Assembly (NCBI GenBank): GCA_023433205.1
Contig: JAEZDS010000024.1
Coordinates: 1-6,731 of the forward strand
Direction: 5' to 3'
DNA: 6,731 nucleotides
DNA from: Bacteroidota bacterium
GTDB lineage: Bacteria > Bacteroidota > Bacteroidia > B-17B0 > Aurantibacillaceae
How positions within the stretch are numbered: position 1 is the first letter of the stretch; every line of letters begins with the position of its first letter. The position numbers and the translations under genes were made by a program. The notes under the pieces were generated by a model that saw only the letters and a program-made list of their open reading frames with translations, was not told where the DNA came from and ran no database searches. Below are positions 1 to 5,809 of this stretch, in pieces.

Positions 1-496
1 CCAGTGATATCTGTGTGATTCGTGCATTTGTGATGAAAATGCCGAAGTAGAGCTGGTCAATACGGTCTTTCAGGGCGTACAATTCCACTTCAAGTTTACG
101 TTCTTCAGAAACAGCGCTGGCTTCAGCAAGTTGTTTCTGACTACGGCCCATACCTCCATCATACAACGGTTGATTTATCTCTGCATACAGCCTGTACTGA
201 TCTCTGCTGAGTTGGGGGATTTCCATACCGGGTATATTGATGGGAATTGCGGTTACTGTTGACTGGTAGCTGGCCTGTCCGTTGATGGTGATCTGGGGCA
301 GATAGGCCTTGCCTGCATTCGCTACGGTGTACTCTCTGCTTTTGGTGATCAGGTCATTTTGTTTGATCAGCGGATAGTTTTTTCTGGTGAGTTCGTACAA
401 AGCAGGAAGTGTAAGAACAGGCGTTTCCTGAGCATCGATCGGGGACGTAAAAAACAACGCCGCAAATAACATTGTAAATAATGACCGGCTTACCAT
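1..496 (-). CDS. TolC-family outer membrane efflux protein, N-terminal part (cut by window edge)
   Basis: The minus strand is open from an ATG at 496 to the left edge, giving about 165 residues with no stop. The start MVSRSLFTMLFAALFF...SPIDAQ is a signal peptide with a basic n-region and hydrophobic core; cleavage is likely near DA|Q. The mature part reads as the first alpha-helical/beta repeat of the outer membrane efflux family: a 'LTLPALYELTRKNYPLIKQ' helix, 'YLPQITINGQASYQS', then 'YAEINQPLYDGG' followed by a long charged helix. Family members are usually about 420-480 residues, so roughly a third is visible. Such proteins form trimeric outer membrane exit ducts for RND or MacAB-type pumps; the partner pump genes would be expected downstream, off the left edge. 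An internal ATG at 472 would shorten the signal peptide, so I prefer 496. No Shine-Dalgarno is visible. The gene lies downstream of, and on the same strand as, the LytTR regulator. Confidence 0.85.
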   Translation of the reverse strand, partial: MVSRSLFTMLFAALFFTSPIDAQETPVLTLPALYELTRKNYPLIKQNDLITKSREYTVANAGKAYLPQITINGQASYQSTVTAIPINIPGMEIPQLSRDQYRLYAEINQPLYDGGMGRSQKQLAEASAVSEERKLEVELYALKDRIDQLYFGIFITNARITQISL

Positions 497-545
497 GCTT
501 CGGCTTTTTAAATGTTTTTCGTTAGGAAAAAGGGGGTTCACGTTA

Positions 546-553
546 CAAAGATG
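546..553 (-). promoter_or_regulatory. Weak -7-like element upstream of the tolC-like gene
   Basis: Read on the minus strand this is CATCTTTG, one mismatch from the Bacteroidota -7 consensus TAnnTTTG. It would start transcription about 45 nt before the ATG at 496. No clear -33 TTG is found at the right distance. Instead the region around 575-588 is occupied by the nearest of the phased TAGGG repeats. A poor core promoter with repeats in the -33 position would suit an activator-dependent promoter. This is inference from position and consensus only. Confidence 0.3.
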
Positions 554-567
554 GACCAGCAAAGTGC

Positions 568-630
568 TCTTTTGCTAAAAAGTAGGGAAACAGTGTAAAA
601 GAGTAGGGGAATTGGCTGGCAGTTTAGGGA
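568..630 (-). promoter_or_regulatory. Three direct repeats with exact 21-bp period, candidate LytTR regulator operator
   Basis: On the plus strand TAGGGA occurs at 583-588, TAGGGG at 604-609 and TAGGGA at 625-630, so the cores are exactly 21 bp (two helical turns) apart. On the minus strand the units begin TCCCTACTTTTT, CCCCTACTCTTT and TCCCTAAACTGC. The two nearest the tolC-like gene are most alike (YCCCTACTYTTT); the third keeps the core only. LytTR-domain regulators are known to bind pairs of short direct repeats with centres about 21-22 bp apart, and a LytTR regulator is encoded next door at 885-1580. The array ends about 15 bp upstream of the -7-like element, a normal place for an activator. 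The assignment to this regulator is inference. Confidence 0.5.
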
Positions 631-646
631 TAGATTTTTTTAGAAA

Positions 647-676
647 CAGGAGGCAGGACGGAGGGAGCCAGGACGG
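647..676. repeat. Short imperfect tandem repeat, about 15-bp unit, in non-coding DNA
   Basis: The octamer CAGGACGG occurs at 654-661 and again at 669-676, each preceded by a purine-rich GGAGG or GGGAGC segment, giving two imperfect 15-bp units. It lies in the 497-884 non-coding stretch, upstream of the phased TAGGG array. No function is evident; it may be slipped-strand duplication. The rest of 677-800 shows nothing I can name apart from an isolated out-of-phase TAGGGA at 762-767. Confidence 0.4.
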
Positions 677-801
677 TGTTTTGGCGGATTTGTATTTTTA
701 ATCTGGAGACCTTGCTCCTCTATTGACAATCCGATAAATATCAGAAGAAACATGAGAAACATAGGGATTCGCTATTTATTTGACCAGGGAGTGCTGGACT
801 T

Positions 802-836
802 AGAATTTTTTTTTATTTGGGCTAAGCCGAAATTCT
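802..836 (-). other. Stem-loop downstream of the response regulator gene
   Basis: Positions 815-833 read ATTT-g-GGC-taa-GCC-g-AAAT, an inverted repeat with a 3-nt loop and one G/G mismatch (C/C on the minus strand). A second pairing option uses AGAATTT (802-808) with AAATTCT (830-836). It sits about 50-80 bp beyond the regulator stop codon, where a 3' end might be expected. However, the tract that follows on the minus strand is poly-A, not poly-T, so it is not a classical intrinsic terminator. It could be a 3' stabilising hairpin or chance. Confidence 0.3.
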
Positions 837-884
837 CCTGTGTCTTTGTTTAAGGGCGGTGTCTGCGTCTGCTCTATCTGTACC

Positions 885-1580
885 TTACTCCCGCCGATAC
901 TTCGCGAAAAATGCTTCTTCGTATTTTTGACCAATAGGAATCTGTATCTCCGGCAGGGCAATTGTTTTGTTACGTACGGAGACAATACGGCTGAGCGGGA
1001 CAATATAAGAGCGGTGAACTCTTATAAATTCATTCTGATTAAGTTTTGAATGTATGTTTTTCAGGTTCATTTTTGTAAGCACAGCTTTTTTATCATGGAG
1101 GTGAATTCGGAGATAATCGTCGAGTGTTTCAATATAAGCGATCTCTGCGAACATAATTTTGACGAGACTGTACTCAGAACGTACAAGTAGCCATTGCTGA
1201 TCACCTTGCCCTGAACCTCGTAAAAATTCAAGAAAGTCCCGTGCTTTTGATGCAGCCTTCTGAAATCTCTCAAATGTTATGGGTTTAAGCAGATAATCAG
1301 CCGCATTCAGGTCAAAGCCCTCAACAGCATAGCTGCGATGGGCTGTTGTAAAAACCACCAGCTGATCTCTGCCATATCTGCGGTAGAAATCAATACCATT
1401 TATGTCGGGCATTTGAATGTCGAGGAACAGCAGGTCAACAGGATGTGTCTGTATGTAATCTGCTGCCAGCGAGGGATCGGTAAATGTTTTGTGCAGATCG
1501 AGAAAAGGAACTCTTGCGCAGTAGGCTTTTATTATCTCCAGCGCCAGGGGTTCGTCGTCGATAGCTACACAATTAATCAC
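885..1580 (-). CDS. LytTR-family response regulator (LytT/AlgR type)
   Basis: This is a DNA-binding response regulator of 231 residues from a GTG at 1580. The N-terminal receiver domain (about 1-118) carries the acidic pair D8-D9, the phospho-acceptor D54 in 'LLFLDIQMPDINGID', T78 and the conserved K99-P100. The C-terminal LytTR domain (about 130-230) includes 'IAYIETLDDYLRIHL' and the typical 'EFIRVHRSYIV' motif. Length is normal for the family. An in-frame TTG at 1589 is the furthest possible start, since TGA lies just upstream, and would add three residues (234 aa). I prefer GTG because 'MINCVAIDDEP' matches the usual spacing to the DD pair. The start overlaps the kinase stop (1573-1575), implying translational coupling. 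It should be phosphorylated by the adjacent kinase. The phased repeats at 568-630 are a candidate target. Confidence 0.95.
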   Translation of the reverse strand: MINCVAIDDEPLALEIIKAYCARVPFLDLHKTFTDPSLAADYIQTHPVDLLFLDIQMPDINGIDFYRRYGRDQLVVFTTAHRSYAVEGFDLNAADYLLKPITFERFQKAASKARDFLEFLRGSGQGDQQWLLVRSEYSLVKIMFAEIAYIETLDDYLRIHLHDKKAVLTKMNLKNIHSKLNQNEFIRVHRSYIVPLSRIVSVRNKTIALPEIQIPIGQKYEEAFFAKYRRE

Positions 1581-2574
1581 CGGTTTCAATCATTAAAGTA
1601 GTGATAAATTCGTTGTTTTTTTCACTGGTTGTCAATTCGTGTTTGCCGGGATAAAGCAGTTCCAGTCGTTTTTGCACATTACTGAGTCCCAAACCTGTGC
1701 CCTGTTGCGCTGGTTTTTTACCTGTCGTATTTTGTGTGCGGAGATTTAGTGTTTTGTCTTCAATTGTAATGGAAATCAGAATAGTGCTTTCATCGCTGGC
1801 ACTCACTCCATGTTTAAAGGCATTTTCTACAATAGGGAGTAACAGAAGAGGTGCTATTTTTTTGTTTTTGGCTTCTCCTCTTATTTCATAAACCAGGTTA
1901 ACTTTTTTATTAAGCCTGAGTTTTTCAAGCTCAATGTAAGCTGAGGTGTAATTTAATTCTCTTTCAAGTGGCACAAGGTCGGCGGCGGCATCATCAATTA
2001 CATAACGCATAATAGCGGAAAGCCTTGAGATGGCGTCCGGCGTTTTTTCAGAGCGTGTTACAGCCAGGGCATAAAGGCTGTTGAGGGTATTAAAAAGAAA
2101 GTGTGGATTGATCTGCGCCTTCAGGTAAGCAAGTTCTGACCGCAGGTTTGCTTCCTCGCTTTTCTGAAGCCTGGTATAACTTGCCAGGGCAAAGCAGATA
2201 AACATTATAACCGCAAAACGAAGGAGGATGCTGAGTATAAAGATAAATACCGGGTATCTGAAAGGCGGACTGGGGAAGGGGTTGTACGCCCGGTCAGCAA
2301 AAGCCAAAAGACACAATAACAATACAAAAAGCAGAGAGATGGCAGCAAAGGTTTTCTTTTTACCTCCAAAATAAAGTTGCGGAATGGCGTAGTAGTAATT
2401 CCAGTAGTAGAGTATGATAAGCGAGCCATGTATAATGAGAATACCCTGCAGAACGGGCTGAAGCAAAGCCGGAACTGCCAGTGGTGACACAACCGGAACC
2501 AGAAGCAAAGGCAGAAAAAGAAACAAAAGCGCTGCAGTTATTTCGGCAATTATCCGTGTAGTTGACACCTTCAC
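1573..2574 (-). CDS. LytS-like membrane sensor histidine kinase
   Basis: This 333-residue protein has four hydrophobic membrane segments (about 12-30, 41-57, 76-94 and 109-131), a short linker helix, and then a His_kinase-family (PF06580) core. The phospho-acceptor H158 lies in 'LKAQINPHFLFNTLN'. The N box is 'PIVENAFKHG' (247-256, N251) and the G box 'GTGLGLSNV' (292-300). The ATPase part is compact, as usual for this family. No extracellular or PAS sensor domain is present, so any signal must be sensed in or near the membrane; the ligand is unknown. The start is GTG at 2574; the codon two positions upstream is TAG, so no longer start is possible, and a second GTG at 2568 would remove two residues. 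The 3' end overlaps the response regulator start, forming a classic kinase-regulator operon. Confidence 0.95.
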   Translation of the reverse strand: MKVSTTRIIAEITAALLFLFLPLLLVPVVSPLAVPALLQPVLQGILIIHGSLIILYYWNYYYAIPQLYFGGKKKTFAAISLLFVLLLCLLAFADRAYNPFPSPPFRYPVFIFILSILLRFAVIMFICFALASYTRLQKSEEANLRSELAYLKAQINPHFLFNTLNSLYALAVTRSEKTPDAISRLSAIMRYVIDDAAADLVPLERELNYTSAYIELEKLRLNKKVNLVYEIRGEAKNKKIAPLLLLPIVENAFKHGVSASDESTILISITIEDKTLNLRTQNTTGKKPAQQGTGLGLSNVQKRLELLYPGKHELTTSEKNNEFITTLMIETGD

Positions 2575-2848
2575 CTGCTAAAGATAGATGTTGTGTGGCA
2601 AACGGCTGTAATAATCGGAGAAAGTCCTGAAAGTGGCGGCGAGTAAAGATGCCGAATATTTATTGCGGGAGAAAACATCAATAGCAAGCACTGGTCTTCA
2701 ATCCACTTATAAAAATACAGCGAATACTTACGCTTTCTTTTTATTGCTGGATGACGTTTGGGCTGAAAGATCGCCGATACAATAATTTGTTTTCCGAAAA
2801 CTTCATAGTTTATCTCAAACGGAAATCGATTTTAAATTTTTGCTTCAT
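2571..2848 (-). pseudogene. Possible frameshifted small-gene remnant upstream of the kinase
   Basis: This 300-bp stretch between the OmpA gene and the kinase has no intact gene of note. On the minus strand an ATG at 2848 opens MKQKFKIDF and then stops at 2810. In another frame, open from about 2835 to a TGA at 2571-2573, the reading continues FPFEINYEVFGKQIIVSAIF and then a basic 'KKKRKYSLYFYKW' segment. One added base near 2821 would join them as MKQKFKIDF-PFEINYEVF. The first half looks protein-like with alternating hydrophobic residues; the later part looks like noise. The TGA overlaps the kinase GTG as GTGA, which could be translational coupling or chance. I do not recognise the family. 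A sequencing error, decayed gene or coincidence are all possible. Confidence 0.25.
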
Positions 2849-2874
2849 ACCGGCTACACAGATCTCGCCAGTCG

Positions 2875-4890
2875 TTAGCTTTTAAGGATCTCAAATTCCG
2901 TGCGCCTGTTTTTGGCGCGACCTTCTTCGGTATTGTTGTCGGCTCTTGGTTTTGAAGATCCGTAGCCCTTTGCTTTAATCCTGTTACCGGCAATTCCCAT
3001 TTTTTCGAGTTGGGCCTTCACCGTGTAAGCCCTGTTAGTGCTGAGGGCTTCGTTGTCTTTTGCATTTCCAACATTATCTGTATGTCCTTTTATTTCAATT
3101 ACGAAACGGGGATGTTCTTTCAGGTAATCGGCAAAACTTTCGATGATGGCCATACTTTCTGACTGCAGTTCGGCGCTGTTGGTAGTGTACATAATGTCTT
3201 CAATCACAAAACTTTCTCCCGGGCGGGCTTCCTTAACCTCAAGATCAACCTGCAGGTTTGCGTTTTCATTTTTTGGCCGGGACGCGGCTTTTACCATCTT
3301 TGAATTAAAAGCTATGTTGTCTTTTTTTACTGTAACCACCACATCCCTGTCCTGTCGTACTGCCATCATATAAGATCCGCTGCTGCTGTCAACAGTGGCT
3401 AATGAAACTTTCCTGGTTTTTACGTCTTTAATTTCCACAACCGTATTTGAAACAGGGTTTCCTTCTTCATCTTTAATATTTCCCTTGGCAAAGTAGATCT
3501 GCTGAGGGCGGGCCTCTTTATAAAGCTCAAATTTGAAGAGGTCGTAGCGGCCAATTCCCTTGCCACGCACCCGACCCTCATCGTAGCTGAAAAAATAGCC
3601 GGTCTTGGTATCCTTGCTCACAAAAAAACCTGTATCGTCGGTGTCACCGTTAATAGGTGAACCAATATTCTCGGGTTCCGCCCATTCTCCGTTCTCATCT
3701 TTCCTCACGTAAAAAATATCGTATTTCCCGAAACCAAAATGGCCGCTGCTGCTGAAATAAAGTGTTTCGCTGTCACTATGAATAAAAGGCGTTTTTTCAT
3801 CGCCCGGAGTATTGATCTTGGGCCCCAGGTTAAGTGGAATACTCCATTCTCCCGTTGAAGGATCTTTTCTGGTTACCCACAGGTCAATTCCGCCATAACC
3901 TCCCGGCCTGTCGCTGGCGAAATAAAGGGTAACACCATCAGCCGCAATAGAGGGCTGACTATCCCAGTATTTGGGGTCATTTACATTGGCGCTGAGTTTT
4001 CGCATCTCGCTCCATTCATCTTCATAAAGCTCGTCGCAAACGTAAATATCGCAGTTAGGCTGTAGGCCGCCTTCCATACGCATCATGGCAAAATAAAGGT
4101 GTTTGTTGTCAATAGAAATGCTGCAGCCGCCCTGGTTATCGTTAGTTGTGTTAAAAGGCGGTGGCATTGGTTCTCCGCTGTCAAAAGCGCCGGTGTTATC
4201 CCTTCTGGCAATCATAAAAACTTCTTTCTCCGCGTCGCTCTGGTACACACGGTCCATTGACTGCACCGGTAATCTCCTAACAAAATAGCAGTTTCTGTCG
4301 TCAGGCGAGATGTAAGCCAGATACTCATCGCGTTCTGTTGAAACGCCTGGTACTACTTTGGGATCGAACATCACGCCTTTTTTCAGCGACATTTCTTTTT
4401 TCGCGGAAGCAATCATCATTCTGGCCTGATACATTTCGGCTTCCCAGTCTTTGGCAAATTTTTTACTGTCATCATCCTTAAAAGCGATAAATTTCTGAAG
4501 ATAATGAATGGCCGAATCATTCAGCCGGCGCTCGTAATAATCAAAGCCTATATAATAGTAGGGTTCGCTGTGTACCTTCGGACAAACTGCGATGGCTTTC
4601 AGGAAATAGGGCAGTGTGTGCGTGAATGGTTTTGATTCGAGTTTGCTGCGGGCCGCAAGCTCCAGGCCCATAGCCAGGTTGGCCTCGGCAAATTCAGGCT
4701 CAATCTCAAGCGCTTTCATGAGATGCTGCATTCGCTCAGGTTTCTTAAATTTTTTACGGTCAATTCCTTTTTCGTAAAAAGCAATTGCCTTTTTATCGAG
4801 GTCGGGATCGCAGAGTCCGGCTTTTTCGTCCTCATCCTGAGCCACAAGGGTGAACGCTGAAAACAGAAAAAACAGTAAAAAGTGTCGCAT
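2875..4890 (-). CDS. OmpA-family envelope protein with TPR, PD40 propeller and carboxypeptidase-regulatory-like domains (PorE-like architecture)
   Basis: This 671-residue protein starts at ATG 4890; a TTG three codons upstream (4899) is in frame but less likely. 'MRHFLLFFLFSAFTLVAQ' is a signal peptide without a lipobox cysteine. Domains in order: TPR-like helices (about 33-170, e.g. 'LMKALEIEPEFAEANLAMG'); a PD40/WD40-like propeller (about 190-455) with repeated 'D..TLYFASDRPGGYGGIDLWV' blades; a carboxypeptidase-regulatory-like beta domain (about 466-550); and an OmpA C-terminal peptidoglycan-binding domain (about 560-670) with 'GHTDNVG' (D605), 'LSTNRA' (R620) and 'NRRTEFEI'. D605 and R620 correspond to the residues that hold diaminopimelate in OmpA domains. 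It is expected in the periplasm, tethered to peptidoglycan. The same domain order and similar length are known for PorE (PG1058) of the type IX secretion system, but Bacteroidota carry several paralogues of this kind and no secretion gene is nearby, so I give no symbol. Confidence 0.92.
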   Translation of the reverse strand: MRHFLLFFLFSAFTLVAQDEDEKAGLCDPDLDKKAIAFYEKGIDRKKFKKPERMQHLMKALEIEPEFAEANLAMGLELAARSKLESKPFTHTLPYFLKAIAVCPKVHSEPYYYIGFDYYERRLNDSAIHYLQKFIAFKDDDSKKFAKDWEAEMYQARMMIASAKKEMSLKKGVMFDPKVVPGVSTERDEYLAYISPDDRNCYFVRRLPVQSMDRVYQSDAEKEVFMIARRDNTGAFDSGEPMPPPFNTTNDNQGGCSISIDNKHLYFAMMRMEGGLQPNCDIYVCDELYEDEWSEMRKLSANVNDPKYWDSQPSIAADGVTLYFASDRPGGYGGIDLWVTRKDPSTGEWSIPLNLGPKINTPGDEKTPFIHSDSETLYFSSSGHFGFGKYDIFYVRKDENGEWAEPENIGSPINGDTDDTGFFVSKDTKTGYFFSYDEGRVRGKGIGRYDLFKFELYKEARPQQIYFAKGNIKDEEGNPVSNTVVEIKDVKTRKVSLATVDSSSGSYMMAVRQDRDVVVTVKKDNIAFNSKMVKAASRPKNENANLQVDLEVKEARPGESFVIEDIMYTTNSAELQSESMAIIESFADYLKEHPRFVIEIKGHTDNVGNAKDNEALSTNRAYTVKAQLEKMGIAGNRIKAKGYGSSKPRADNNTEEGRAKNRRTEFEILKS

Positions 4891-4896
4891 AGCTAG

Positions 4897-4904
4897 CAAA
4901 GATA
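4897..4904 (-). promoter_or_regulatory. Consensus -7 element (TATCTTTG) abutting the OmpA-family gene start
   Basis: On the minus strand TATCTTTG matches the Bacteroidota -7 consensus TAnnTTTG perfectly and ends only 6 nt before the ATG at 4890. If used, the transcript would begin at or within a few bases of the start codon, giving a leaderless or nearly leaderless mRNA. No TTG is visible at the -33 distance (around 4920-4930), which weakens the call; an 8-bp match with two free positions can arise by chance. Confidence 0.35.
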
Positions 4905-4928
4905 AAATTTACCGGGTATCGCGGCTTT

Positions 4929-4947
4929 ATCTGCTGGCCTGGCAGAT
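4929..4947. promoter_or_regulatory. Inverted repeat, candidate operator in the divergent intergenic region
   Basis: ATCTGC (4929-4934) and GCAGAT (4942-4947) form a perfect 6-bp inverted repeat around a 7-nt centre. It lies immediately upstream of where a -33 element would fall for the TATCTTTG at 4897-4904, a normal activator position, and also within the region shared with the divergent lipoprotein gene. No regulator can be assigned. A second, bulged pairing exists between 4948-4960 and 4983-4991. Confidence 0.25.
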
Positions 4948-5054
4948 CCTCAGTTGGCTGTTAAAAAGACCAAATTCCGGGGCAGCCGAGGAGAATAATC
5001 TACAGTTACAGGCCTGAGGCCCTGATTTGTTCGATAAAACGGCTGAAGGCAGGG

Positions 5055-5086
5055 TTGGTTTGGCCTTACACACTGGCATAAATTTT
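5055..5086 (+). promoter_or_regulatory. Candidate promoter of the glycine-zipper lipoprotein gene
   Basis: A TTG at 5055-5057 is followed after 21 nt by TAAATTTT at 5079-5086, one mismatch from the Bacteroidota -7 consensus TAnnTTTG. The centre-to-centre distance of about 26 bp fits the -33/-7 arrangement. Transcription would start near 5093, leaving a leader of about 50 nt whose end, just before the ATG at 5144, is strongly A/G-rich, as is usual for translation initiation in this phylum. Confidence 0.4.
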
Positions 5087-5143
5087 CATTGTGTTCTGGC
5101 GGTCCTGTTTTAAAAGAGGGACGCAAAGAAAAAAAGAAGAAAG

Positions 5144-5788
5144 ATGAAAAAACTACTTATTTATCCGGTGCTGATCATTTCGATGGCAGCCTGCAACAAC
5201 AATCAAGCTGAAAGAGAAGCAGAAATTGACATGGCCACATCCGCTGCCGTTGATTCTCTCAACGACATGAATGAGCGGATCAGGCTGGAGGATTCGATGG
5301 AGAATGTAGCCAGTGCTACAGTTAGCGGGTCTCCTGGTACTGTACAGCCCCGAACTGCCGGCAAAAAACCTGGCAAAAAGGGAGGTTCTGATCCTGTTGA
5401 AGCGCCTTCTCCGGGAAATGATGGCAACACTGCCGGAACCGGCACGGTAGCTGCTGAGCCTTCAGGCAATGAAGAGCATACAGGTACAGCGGGCACAGAA
5501 ACTGATGAGCCTGCAACGGAAGAGAAAAAAAAGCAGGGCATTAATAACACCGTGAAGGGTGCAGTGATAGGTGCCGGAGCCGGGGCTGTAGGCGGAGCAA
5601 TCATCAATAAGAAGAATCCTGGCAAAGGGGCCATTATCGGAGGAGTTGTTGGTGCAGGCGCAGGGGCGGTTACAGGTGTGATTATTGATAAGAACAAAAA
5701 GAAGAAGGAAGCCAAAGACACTGTGAGCACTAACACTACAACCAAAGAACCAAACACAAAGGAAAAGGAAGGCGGAGTAAATCCTTAG
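5144..5788 (+). CDS. Glycine-zipper lipoprotein of unknown function
   Basis: This is a 214-residue protein. 'MKKLLIYPVLIISMAAC' is a lipoprotein signal with Cys17 as the likely lipidated residue; the -3 position is Met, slightly atypical. Residues 18-58 are charged and helical. Residues about 60-130 are a low-complexity Gly/Thr/Pro/Glu linker with an imperfect internal duplication around 'TAGTGT' and 'TAGTET'. Two glycine-zipper hairpins follow: 'KGAVIGAGAGAVGGAII' (about 138-154) and 'KGAIIGGVVGAGAGAVTGVII' without its last residue (about 162-181), separated by 'NKKNPG'. A Lys/Thr/Glu-rich tail ends the protein. Glycine zippers of this type occur in outer membrane lipoproteins and small membrane-associating proteins; zippers pack as helical hairpins in membranes. 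The function is unknown. It is divergent from the OmpA-family gene and converges on the ABC transporter gene with 21 bp between stops, in which I see no terminator hairpin. Confidence 0.85.
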   Translation: MKKLLIYPVLIISMAACNNNQAEREAEIDMATSAAVDSLNDMNERIRLEDSMENVASATVSGSPGTVQPRTAGKKPGKKGGSDPVEAPSPGNDGNTAGTGTVAAEPSGNEEHTGTAGTETDEPATEEKKKQGINNTVKGAVIGAGAGAVGGAIINKKNPGKGAIIGGVVGAGAGAVTGVIIDKNKKKKEAKDTVSTNTTTKEPNTKEKEGGVNP

Positions 5789-5809
5789 TGCGAACTGCTT
5801 GCCTAAATT

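Noticed and set aside
802..836. Intrinsic terminator for the regulator operon
   Set aside because: The stem is A/T-rich with a mismatch, and the tract after it in the direction of transcription is poly-A, not poly-T; kept only as an unassigned stem-loop.
800..1003. Minus-strand small frame overlapping the end of the regulator
   Set aside because: It lies largely in an alternative frame of the LytTR domain coding sequence and has a basic, composition-driven tail.
840..1049. Small plus-strand frame overlapping the regulator 3' end
   Set aside because: It mostly overlaps the LytTR domain in antisense, and the translated product has no signal, motif or promoter support.
4555..4562. Extra AGTAGGG occurrence as a further regulator site
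   Set aside because: It is a single copy within the OmpA-family coding sequence with no phased partner, so most likely incidental.
4948..4991. Hairpin CCTC-AGTT-GGCTG with CAGCC-GAGG
   Set aside because: It needs a 4-nt bulge and a 22-nt loop and has no T-tract; this is likely chance pairing.
5203..5757. Long open frame (184 codons) antisense to the glycine-zipper lipoprotein
   Set aside because: It mirrors the low-complexity Gly/Ala/Pro/Thr coding of the plus-strand gene, shows no recognisable motif, and the plus strand has a lipoprotein signal and candidate promoter.
5789..5809. Bidirectional terminator between the converging lipoprotein and ABC genes
   Set aside because: Only 21 bp separate the stops, and no inverted repeat is visible there.
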